Assembly (NCBI GenBank): GCA_002479655.1
Contig: DLOQ01000031.1
Coordinates: 1-11,920, forward strand
From: Lachnospiraceae bacterium UBA7480
Lineage (GTDB): Bacteria > Bacillota > Clostridia > Lachnospirales > Lachnospiraceae
DNA length: 11,920 nt
Direction: 5' to 3'
Below the pieces are notes generated by a model, which worked only from the letters and a program-made list of their open reading frames with translations, had not been told where the DNA came from and made no database searches. The position numbers were made by a program, and so were the translations under genes. The stretch's first letter is position 1, and each line of letters begins with the position of its first letter. Positions 7,337-11,920 of this stretch are shown here, in pieces.

Positions 7337-7453
7337 TATTTCAAATGTTCTTCTTAACGGATGTACAAAAATGAATTTCTACCGACAGCTTGTAAAAGCC
7401 TAAAAAATTGATATATTATAGAAAATAAACATGGAATGACAGAGGAGAAACCT
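7337..7453 (+). repeat. 117-base direct repeat, copy 1 (orphaned promoter and start region)
   Basis: This stretch matches 8197-8312 with about ten substitutions and one single-base gap by eye (about 90% identity). It contains a likely plus-strand promoter, TTGTAA (7390-7395), 18 bases, TATTAT (7414-7419), and the same AGAGG ribosome binding site. At the position where copy 2 has the ATG of the plus-strand gene, copy 1 has TTG (7454). No comparable gene follows: the sequence runs directly into the 3' end of a gene on the opposite strand. Transcription from here would be antisense to that gene. An 8-base inverted repeat (7443-7450 and 7463-7470) at the junction could act as a weak terminator. 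Confidence 0.85.
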
Positions 7454-7473
7454 TTGGCTTCTTTTCTCCTAAC

Positions 7474-7773
7474 TCACCGCACCGGAATTGATAATTCCTT
7501 GACCACATCATAACTTTCGTCCGGTTCCTCATCAATCCACTGCCAATCCTGTACATAAGCAACAAAATCTTTTTTATCCCATAATTCAAACATACCAAGA
7601 CTCAAACATCCATACGCTTCTTCTTCACCCTCAAAAATAAACTGATATGGTTTCTTACTGACATTACGAAGCTTCCCAGCTCTGTTGTTAAACTCCTGCT
7701 CTGCTATTGCTGCCAATTTCTCCAAAACATCAGCAGGTGTATCCTTTTTAATATTAATTATTTGGCGATACAC
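7474..7773 (-). CDS. Small acidic protein, immunity-like, paralogue of the gene at 8313-8660
   Basis: This 99-residue protein is predicted from the GTG at 7771-7773, eight bases after GGGGGA. It is acidic, with no signal peptide or membrane segment, and probably cytosolic. It shares a spaced pattern with the product of 8313-8660: L-R-x-V-S, then FIF, E-E-x-AYG, and a W near an acidic C-terminal stretch (DWQWIDEEPDES against NWHLNESEDGSEE). I infer a common family. Such small acidic single-domain proteins next to repeats and gene relics are typical of orphan immunity genes in polymorphic toxin loci, but I cannot assign a named family. A good -10 (TATAAT at 7798-7803, minus strand) lies upstream without a clear -35. 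Confidence 0.7.
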   Translation of the reverse strand: MYRQIINIKKDTPADVLEKLAAIAEQEFNNRAGKLRNVSKKPYQFIFEGEEEAYGCLSLGMFELWDKKDFVAYVQDWQWIDEEPDESYDVVKELSIPVR

Positions 7774-7791
7774 AACATAAATCCCCCATTC

Positions 7792-7905
7792 CTACTTATT
7801 ATAAAACTTCTGAAAAGCTGGTGCATTTGCTCTCTTGCTTTTTTTTCGCTCCATCACGTTGTAGTTTTTGAAACGGAAACGGATAGTCAAGTGCACATTC
7901 TTCAT
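7792..7905 (-). CDS. Candidate 37-residue basic peptide gene, low confidence
   Basis: An ATG at 7903-7905 is preceded by AGGAG (7915-7919) at nine bases, a well-placed ribosome binding site, and opens a 37-codon frame ending 18 bases before the acidic-protein gene. The product is strongly basic (MKNVHLTIRFRFKNYN, then a Lys/Arg run around residues 20-25). It could be a small translated gene coupled to its neighbour, or a remnant within the decayed stretch described separately. An overlapping frame (7799-8002, TTG start) is also open and looks no less protein-like, so I am not sure which, if either, is used. Confidence 0.3.
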   Translation of the reverse strand: MKNVHLTIRFRFKNYNVMERKKSKRANAPAFQKFYNK

Positions 7906-8241
7906 GTCGATCAGCTCCTATCATGTTGAGCTTTTGTCCAACGCCAATAATGGATTTCCTTCGCAACTGATAGATTCCCCATAGACAACTGCTGCTCTCC
8001 AAGCATTATTAAATTTCTTTTTCTTTATCATAATCAATCAGACGGCTCTTAAATTCTGATGAAATAATACTAACTAGTGTGAAAGAATACCCAAAATGCC
8101 TTTTTTAGCAATTTCATTTTATATGGTTTTGACATCTTCGTCAAACACTATTTTGTTTGTTGAAGTTTCCATTATTTTAGCACCAAATATATCATATATT
8201 TCAAATGTTCTTCTTTCCGGATGCGCAAAAATGAATTTCTA
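7792..8241 (-). pseudogene. Decayed coding sequence between the two long repeats
   Basis: This 450-base stretch has no convincing intact large gene but shows protein-like segments on the minus strand. Frame one (8119-8238) encodes 39 residues including RRTFEIYDIFG and KIVFDEDVKTI, closed by stops on both sides. Frame two (8009-8098) encodes 29 residues including SEFKSRLIDYDKEKEI, followed by two stops and then, in the same frame, an open stretch (7799-8002) with LDYPFPFQKLQRDGAKKK. A run of six A (8101-8106) lies between the first two segments, where one base gained or lost would join the frames. I read this as one or two degraded genes, perhaps a toxin or immunity gene upstream of the acidic-protein gene. 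No family is recognised. Confidence 0.35.
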
Positions 8242-8312
8242 CCGACAGCTTGTATTAGCTAAAAAATTGATATATTATAGAAAATAAACGCGGAATGACA
8301 GAGGAAAATCCT
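8197..8312 (+). repeat. 117-base direct repeat, copy 2 (intact promoter and start region)
   Basis: This second copy of the 7337-7453 repeat runs from TATTTCAAATG up to the base before the ATG at 8313. It carries the promoter and ribosome binding site of the acidic-protein gene that follows. Eight of the ten substitutions between copies fall in four adjacent pairs. The left third is also open on both strands, so part of the repeat may derive from the end of a coding region. Confidence 0.85.
8250..8278 (+). promoter_or_regulatory. Promoter of the gene at 8313-8660
   Basis: TTGTAT (8250-8255), 17 bases, TATTAT (8273-8278). Transcription would start near 8285, giving a leader of about 28 bases with AGAGG before the ATG at 8313. 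The equivalent site in the other repeat has an 18-base spacer and TTGTAA. Confidence 0.55.
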
Positions 8313-8660
8313 ATGGAAAATTATGATTATAAAATCGTGATTGAGCTGGATGAGGAAAAGTTAAGATCTGACAATTATGATCCAAATGAAACATATGAAA
8401 TCATACGCAGGCATTTTGCAAAAGAACGGGCGCTGCGCGACGTGTCTTCAAACAGCAGGGAACTTATTTTTATCAACAGAGAAAATGAAGAGGATGCCTA
8501 TGGCATCATTGCTGCCTTAGCTATTCAACTATACGAAGGGTGGACAAGACCATATTTGAAAGTTATGAACTGGCATCTCAATGAATCTGAAGATGGATCG
8601 GAAGAAACGGTTGAGAACATGTTAGTTGAGTTCCAAAAAGCGTTAAAAAAAACTGATTAG
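8313..8660 (+). CDS. Small acidic protein, immunity-like, paralogue of the gene at 7474-7773
   Basis: This 115-residue protein starts MENYDYKIVIELDEEK. An in-frame ATG 18 bases earlier (8295) has no ribosome binding site, whereas the ATG at 8313 follows AGAGG at proper spacing, so the shorter form is chosen. It is acidic, soluble, and has no membrane segment. ELIFINRENEEDAYG and NWHLNESEDGSEE align with matching stretches of the 7474-7773 product, with similar length and order, so the two look like diverged members of one family. Its promoter and start region are duplicated upstream (7337-7453). The stop lies 17 bases before the next gene on the same strand, so the two may be cotranscribed. 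Function is not known; an immunity role is inference from context. Confidence 0.78.
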   Translation: MENYDYKIVIELDEEKLRSDNYDPNETYEIIRRHFAKERALRDVSSNSRELIFINRENEEDAYGIIAALAIQLYEGWTRPYLKVMNWHLNESEDGSEETVENMLVEFQKALKKTD

Positions 8661-8677
8661 GGGAAATATGGATCTCT

Positions 8678-9409
8678 ATGGATGAAATACTATTTAAAGA
8701 AGCATGTGATAAGATCATCGGCAGGCAGCAGGGGCTTAACGGGATCGGAACGTTGGGAGAAAAGACGGTTCATGCCGTCTTAAAATATTATTATGCTCCG
8801 GAAGAAAGATATCACGAGATCAGGATCGGTAATTTTGTAGCGGATATCTGCAAGGAAGGCGAGATCATAGAGATCCAGACACGGCATTTTCATACGATGC
8901 GCGCAAAGCTGGATTATTTTTTACAAGAATATGAAGTAACGATCGTTTATCCCATTCCCCATATCAAATATCTTCGCTGGGTCGATCCCGAGACGGGAGA
9001 GATCCGCCCTCCGAGAAAATGCCCGAAAAAAGGAAAAATATATAATATTATACCGGAATTATATAAGATCAAACCATACCTTTCCAATGAGCATCTTCAT
9101 TTTATCTTGATTTTTCTTGATATGGAAGAATACCGTATTCTGGACGGCTGGTCAAAAGATAAAAAAAAGGGTTCTACCAAAACAGATAAGATACCGACGT
9201 CACCGGTAGCAGAATGGCGGATTGACACTCAGGAAGATTTCCTGCGTTTTCTGCCGGATGATCTGCCGGAAACATTTACATCCAAGGATGTTTCTGCACT
9301 CTGCAAAATACCCGCACAGACTGCTAGTACCTTATTAAACATCCTTTATGATCTGAAACTTATCGACCGTATCGGAAAAGCAGGCAATGCATACCTTTAT
9401 ACTGTCTAA
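8678..9409 (+). CDS. Putative PD-(D/E)XK-like nuclease domain with C-terminal winged helix
   Basis: This 243-residue protein does not match a family I can name. Residues about 20-95 have the layout of a restriction-endonuclease-like fold: a helix with E28 (LGEKTVHAVLKYYY), then FVADICKEGEIIEIQTR with D56 and E65-x-Q67, followed by a helix and a strand. An E-x-Q in place of E-x-K is known from some such nucleases, for example CoiA-like proteins. Residues about 185-243 resemble a winged helix (FTSKDVSALCKI, then ASTLLNILYDLKLIDRIGKAG), often used for DNA binding. The middle has a Lys-rich linker near 160-171. The start ATG has GGGGA 13 bases upstream, a weak placement, so the true start or translational coupling to the preceding gene is uncertain. 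It converges on the Rrf2 gene with a 30-base gap. Confidence 0.6.
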   Translation: MDEILFKEACDKIIGRQQGLNGIGTLGEKTVHAVLKYYYAPEERYHEIRIGNFVADICKEGEIIEIQTRHFHTMRAKLDYFLQEYEVTIVYPIPHIKYLRWVDPETGEIRPPRKCPKKGKIYNIIPELYKIKPYLSNEHLHFILIFLDMEEYRILDGWSKDKKKGSTKTDKIPTSPVAEWRIDTQEDFLRFLPDDLPETFTSKDVSALCKIPAQTASTLLNILYDLKLIDRIGKAGNAYLYTV

Positions 9410-9439
9410 GATCCATTCTGATTTCCATCGTATTTTCCT

Positions 9440-9847
9440 TCAGACCTTTCCGTTTATAAGATCCGCTATTGTTATATGGAAGAAATAATCACGCATGAGA
9501 TGATCAAATTTTCTCCACATGGGTAATGTCTTGCAAAAAGCTTCCCTCGGACACTGTTCCGCGTCTTCATTAAGACATGCAACTACAGCCAGCGTTCCTT
9601 CCGTCAGCTCAAGGATCTCGCCTACGGTATATTCTTCCGGCTTACGCGTCAGACGGTATCCGCCGCCTTTTCCGCTGATCCCTTTTACAAGTTTTCCTTT
9701 TACAAGGATTTTCACGATCATTTCCAGATATTTTTTGGAAATATCCTGCCTTGCGGCGGTTTCCTCCAATGGAACAGTCTTATCCTGCGATTGTTCCGCC
9801 AGATCCATCATAAACCGAATAGCATATCGACCCTTTGTTGAAATCAT
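9440..9847 (-). CDS. Rrf2 family transcriptional regulator with three conserved cysteines
   Basis: This 135-residue protein is a full-length Rrf2 regulator. The winged helix covers about residues 1-75 (MISTKGRYAIRFMMDLAEQ, ISKKYLEMIVKILV, ISGKGGGYRL) and is followed by the dimerisation helix. Cys91, Cys99 and Cys105 lie in the loop region where IscR-type members bind a [2Fe-2S] cluster, so iron-sulfur or redox sensing is plausible; other members such as CymR sense cysteine status through a partner. The start follows GGGGGTG. It is divergent from the Cys-rich leader and transporter gene, and the two promoters share sequence elements, so this regulator probably controls both. A sulfur-related role is inferred from the neighbour. 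Confidence 0.92.
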   Translation of the reverse strand: MISTKGRYAIRFMMDLAEQSQDKTVPLEETAARQDISKKYLEMIVKILVKGKLVKGISGKGGGYRLTRKPEEYTVGEILELTEGTLAVVACLNEDAEQCPREAFCKTLPMWRKFDHLMRDYFFHITIADLINGKV

Positions 9848-9868
9848 ACCGGCACCCCCTGTCTTTCT

Positions 9869-9892
9869 CCTATTTTACCGCATGGTAATAGG
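9869..9892. promoter_or_regulatory. Inverted repeat at the Rrf2 promoter, candidate Rrf2 operator
   Basis: The 24-base site begins CCTATTTTACC and ends GGTAATAGG, with outer CCTATT/AATAGG and inner TACC/GGTA pairing, slightly asymmetric. It contains ATTTTACC (9872-9879), also present at 9931-9938 in the opposing promoter region. Confidence 0.5.
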
Positions 9893-9901
9893 ATAAATCA
9901 A
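9872..9901 (-). promoter_or_regulatory. Promoter of the Rrf2 gene
   Basis: On the minus strand the sequence reads TTGATT (9896-9901), 18 bases, TAAAAT (9872-9877). It lies about 25 bases before the ATG at 9847. An inverted repeat covers the -10 and most of the spacer, which fits autoregulation. Confidence 0.55.
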
Positions 9902-9932
9902 CGAGAAAGAAAAATAATTTTAAAATTTTTAT

Positions 9933-9957
9933 TTTACCTATTGACACAGTAGGCAAA
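9933..9957. promoter_or_regulatory. Inverted repeat over the -35 of the transporter promoter, candidate Rrf2 operator
   Basis: TTTACCTA (9933-9940) and TAGGCAAA (9950-9957) form arms with one mismatch, nine bases apart. The -35 TTGACA lies entirely between them, so a bound protein would block RNA polymerase. Confidence 0.5.
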
Positions 9958-9969
9958 TGTGTGTATTAT
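9941..9969 (+). promoter_or_regulatory. Promoter of the Cys leader and substrate-binding protein gene
   Basis: TTGACA (9941-9946), 17 bases, TATTAT (9964-9969). Transcription would begin near 9976, leaving about 287 bases of leader before the structural gene at 10263. That leader holds a small gene and an attenuator. Confidence 0.82.
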
Positions 9970-10015
9970 ATGCTTATCGAATTTGAGCAATCCTTAAAGG
10001 AAAGGAGAAAATGCT

Positions 10016-10129
10016 ATGTACGGAACAAATCATACTACTGCTATCATGTGTTGTTGTCGAATGTTATCCTCCCGGGCATATTTATATGGCCAGGTGCATA
10101 CATCTTTCTTGTGTTGCGCCGACACGTGA
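10016..10129 (+). CDS. Cysteine-rich leader peptide (37 residues)
   Basis: The ATG at 10016-10018 lies eight bases after AAAGGAG (10001-10007); the earlier ATG at 10011 is in another frame and only three bases from it. The 37-codon frame encodes three consecutive Cys codons (TGT TGT TGT, 10049-10057, residues 12-14) and a second Cys pair near the end (residues 33-34), so five of 37 residues are Cys. It starts MYGTNHTTAIM and ends LCCADT. The triple Cys sits immediately upstream of the 5' arm of the antiterminator, as expected for a peptide whose translation senses charged tRNA-Cys. The peptide itself likely has no other function. I know of no named family that it matches. Confidence 0.75.
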   Translation: MYGTNHTTAIMCCCRMLSSRAYLYGQVHTSFLCCADT

Positions 10130-10190
10130 TATTTTCCATGAAACGCCATATAGCCATTTGTCCGGGAGCTTAAAAGAATCCCGTTTTTTT
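10069..10190 (+). promoter_or_regulatory. Candidate ribosome-mediated cysteine attenuator
   Basis: Two mutually exclusive structures are visible. The antiterminator pairs CTCCCGG (10069-10075) with CCGGGAG (10162-10168), extended by a G-U pair, and within it TATATGGC (10083-10090) with GCCATATA (10145-10152), about 16 pairs in all. The terminator uses CGGGA (10163-10167), part of the same 3' arm. The antiterminator's 5' arms lie inside the leader peptide gene, starting 11 bases after the three Cys codons. A ribosome stalled there leaves them free and allows readthrough; a ribosome that goes on to the stop codon (10127-10129) covers or disrupts them, and the terminator forms. This gives uptake under cysteine shortage. 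Confidence 0.75.
10163..10190 (+). terminator. Attenuator terminator hairpin
   Basis: CGGGA (10163-10167) pairs with TCCCG (10179-10183), extended by TT/AA across a two-base bulge, with a short A-rich loop. Seven T (10184-10190) follow directly. It lies 72 bases before the structural gene and so acts as a premature terminator in the leader. Confidence 0.8.
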
Positions 10191-10262
10191 ATGCTCAAAT
10201 TTTGAAGCAAATCATTACATTCTAAATAAAATAAATATGAAAGAAAGAAGAGGGAATATATT

Positions 10263-11903
10263 ATGAAAAAAACATTATTTAAACGATTAGGAATCGTCAC
10301 CCTGATACTTACACTTTTGATATCGGTACTGACAGGCTGCGCTTCAGATCAGTCCGCAGGCAGCAATGCCGCAGGAAATCCGGATGCGGGTTACAGAACC
10401 GTAGATGAGATCATAGCAAGCGGCACGATCAACATTGGCGTATTTTCTGACAAAAGCCCCTTCGGCTATGTGGATGAAAACGGTGAATACCAAGGCTATG
10501 ATGTTTATTTTGCCAACCGTATCGGAGAAGATCTCGGAGTCAAAGTAAATTATGTATCCACGGAAGCTGCCAATCGTATTGAGTATCTCCAGACCGGCAA
10601 AGTCGATATCATCCTGGCAAACTTTACGGTAACTGAAGAACGCGCGCAGGAAGTAGATTTCGCGCTGCCTTACATGAATGTGGCGCTGGGAGTTGTTTCC
10701 CCTGAAGATGCAGTGATCTCCAGTCTGGACGATATTGGTACGGAGGATGCAGTGATCGTTATTTCCGGCACTACCGCGGAAACCTATCTTGAAAAGAATT
10801 ATCCCGATATCGCGCTGCAGAAATATGATGCATACGCAGAAGCAAAGACTGCTTTGGAAAACGGCAACGGCGCAGCTTGGGCAAATGACAACACGGAAGT
10901 AATTGCCTTTGCCATCGAAAATCCCGGTTTCGTAGTCGGAATCCCTTCCCTTGGCAGCGCTGACACAATTGCGCCCGCAGTCACTAAAGGAAATGAAAGT
11001 CTGCTGAACTGGCTGAATGATGAAATCAGGGCACTTGGTGAAGAAAACTTTTTCCACGCAGATTACGAAGCAACCCTGTTGGATACCTATGGTAAAGATT
11101 ATGAAGACACTCTGGTTGTAGAAGGCGGTGTAGTTGCTTCCGCAGCCGTATCTACAGAAGCAACTGAAAAAGGCACCATTACTGTTGCGGCTTCACCCAC
11201 ACCCCATGCAGAAATTCTTGCCGAAGCGGCAAAACTGCTGGCTTCACAAGGCTGGACACTGGATGTTATAGAGTTTGAAGACTATATACAGCCCAATCTG
11301 GTAGTTGAAAGCGGCGAAATCGACGCAAACTACTTCCAGCATGTTCCTTATCTTGATGATTTTAATGCGGAAAACGGCACTTCCCTTGTAGCGGTAAGCG
11401 GGATTCATTATGAACCTTTCGGAATCTACCCGGGAACAAAAGCAGCGCTTAGTGAGATCGCTGACGGCGATGTGATTGCAGTTCCTAACGATACCACCAA
11501 TGAGGCAAGAGCGCTTCTTCTGCTGCAGGACAACGGCATTATCACGCTTGCCGACGGAGTCGGACTTGCAGCCACTGTGAAGGATATCGTAGATAATCCT
11601 TATAATATCAAGATTCAGGAACTGGAAGCAGCTCAGGTTTCCAGAGTGACAGATGAAGTTGCATTCGTTGTTCTTAACGGTAATTACGCACTGGAAGCCG
11701 GATTTTCCGTTGCGCATGATGCCGTGGCTTATGAAGCCAGTGACTCTACAGCAGCCAAGACATATGTTAATGTTCTTGTTGTAAAAGAAGGTAATGAAAA
11801 CAATGAAGGCATTCAGGCTCTTGTTGATGTTTTAAATTCTGAGGAGATCAAACAATATATTGTTGATACCTACGATGGAGCGGTTGTTCCCTTCGCAGAC
11901 TAA
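10263..11903 (+). CDS. Fused two-domain substrate-binding lipoprotein: SBP_bac_3 plus MetQ/NlpA
   Basis: This 546-residue protein has a lipoprotein signal peptide (KK/R-rich start, hydrophobic 10-22, lipobox LTGC with Cys26). Residues about 44-290 form an amino-acid binding domain of the SBP_bac_3 family (INIGVFSDKSPFGYVDENG, GYDVYFANRIGEDLGVKV, VDIILANFTVTEERAQ). Residues about 302-546 form a complete NlpA/MetQ domain (TVAASPTPHAEILAEAAKLL, YIQPNLVVESGEIDANYF, GIHYEPFGIYPGTKAAL, VIAVPNDTTNEARALLLL). Each is close to normal single-protein length, so this is a true fusion. Both domains bind amino acids outside the membrane; cystine and/or methionine are likely substrates. The ATG follows AGAGGG at eight bases. 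It is controlled by the cysteine attenuator and probably Rrf2. ATPase and permease genes would be expected to the right of the window. Confidence 0.92.
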   Translation: MKKTLFKRLGIVTLILTLLISVLTGCASDQSAGSNAAGNPDAGYRTVDEIIASGTINIGVFSDKSPFGYVDENGEYQGYDVYFANRIGEDLGVKVNYVSTEAANRIEYLQTGKVDIILANFTVTEERAQEVDFALPYMNVALGVVSPEDAVISSLDDIGTEDAVIVISGTTAETYLEKNYPDIALQKYDAYAEAKTALENGNGAAWANDNTEVIAFAIENPGFVVGIPSLGSADTIAPAVTKGNESLLNWLNDEIRALGEENFFHADYEATLLDTYGKDYEDTLVVEGGVVASAAVSTEATEKGTITVAASPTPHAEILAEAAKLLASQGWTLDVIEFEDYIQPNLVVESGEIDANYFQHVPYLDDFNAENGTSLVAVSGIHYEPFGIYPGTKAALSEIADGDVIAVPNDTTNEARALLLLQDNGIITLADGVGLAATVKDIVDNPYNIKIQELEAAQVSRVTDEVAFVVLNGNYALEAGFSVAHDAVAYEASDSTAAKTYVNVLVVKEGNENNEGIQALVDVLNSEEIKQYIVDTYDGAVVPFAD

Positions 11904-11920
11904 TGAAACAGCGGGCAGCG

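Noticed and set aside
8096..8287. Open plus-strand frame of 63 codons ending in the second long repeat
   Set aside because: It lacks a ribosome binding site and is hydrophobic in the way expected of the antisense of coding DNA; the minus strand looks more protein-like. In the other repeat copy the frame is broken by a stop and a one-base shift.
9519..9896. 125-codon plus-strand frame opposite the Rrf2 gene
   Set aside because: It is the antisense shadow of a well-supported regulator gene, with low-complexity Ser/Pro-rich translation.
10011..10205. 64-codon frame starting at the ATG at 10011 in the transporter leader
   Set aside because: Its start is only three bases from the ribosome binding site and it runs through the terminator hairpin and T-run. 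The 10016 frame has correct spacing and the Cys codon run.
9976..10262. T-box or SAM riboswitch in the long leader
   Set aside because: I find no T-box sequence, no specifier loop and no S-box core; the Cys leader peptide with paired hairpins explains the leader better.
10344..11057. 237-codon open frame on the minus strand within the substrate-binding protein gene
   Set aside because: It is antisense to a clear two-domain gene, has no recognisable family and no ribosome binding site of note.
1..11920. Insertion sequence, integrase or CRISPR array
   Set aside because: No transposase or integrase motifs, no IS-type terminal inverted repeats and no regularly spaced short repeats were seen; the long repeats are only two copies.

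Overview
The window looks like the chromosome of a Gram-positive anaerobe of the class Clostridia, probably a gut Lachnospiraceae-type bacterium. This is inferred from moderate-to-low GC, strong AGGAG-type ribosome binding sites, TTGACA/TATAAT promoters, and the gene types (SPFH 'virion core' protein, BlaI/BlaR1 pair, AAA/DUF4143 ATPase, HicAB, Rrf2 regulator, NlpA lipoprotein). No genus can be named from the sequence alone.

Left part, all on the minus strand: a partial SPFH-domain protein (1-1064), a small two-helix membrane protein (1293-1652), an AAA ATPase with a DUF4143 and nuclease-like C-terminus (1710-2936) whose promoter lies inside a perfect palindrome, and a BlaI/BlaR1-type signalling pair (3008-5932). 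The pair is driven by a TTGACA-N17-TAACAT promoter with one BlaI-type operator on each side. Its sensor has no penicillin-binding domain but a large extracellular domain with Asp-rich FG-GAP-like motifs, and a two-unit repeat in its extracellular loop. Upstream lies a hicA-hicB toxin-antitoxin operon that also carries a small membrane-anchored protein and ends in a long-stem terminator.

Middle part (7230-8660) is accessory sequence. Two 117-base direct repeats, about 90% identical, each carry a promoter, ribosome binding site and start-codon position. They bracket a segment with one small acidic protein gene on the minus strand and decayed coding sequence. The second repeat leads into a similar small acidic gene on the plus strand. 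The two proteins appear to be distant paralogues and resemble the immunity-type or orphan genes of polymorphic toxin loci. A gene for a possible PD-(D/E)XK-like nuclease with a C-terminal winged helix follows.

Right part (9440-11920) looks like a sulfur amino acid uptake locus. A three-cysteine Rrf2 regulator is divergent from a transporter gene, and the two promoters share an ATTTTACC element within inverted repeats. The transporter mRNA has a leader of about 290 bases. It encodes a 37-residue peptide with three consecutive Cys codons, followed by mutually exclusive antiterminator and terminator hairpins. This is the architecture of a ribosome-mediated cysteine attenuator and is the most striking feature here. 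The controlled gene encodes an unusual lipoprotein fusing an amino-acid type (SBP_bac_3) and a MetQ/NlpA type substrate-binding domain; the rest of the transporter would lie beyond the right edge.
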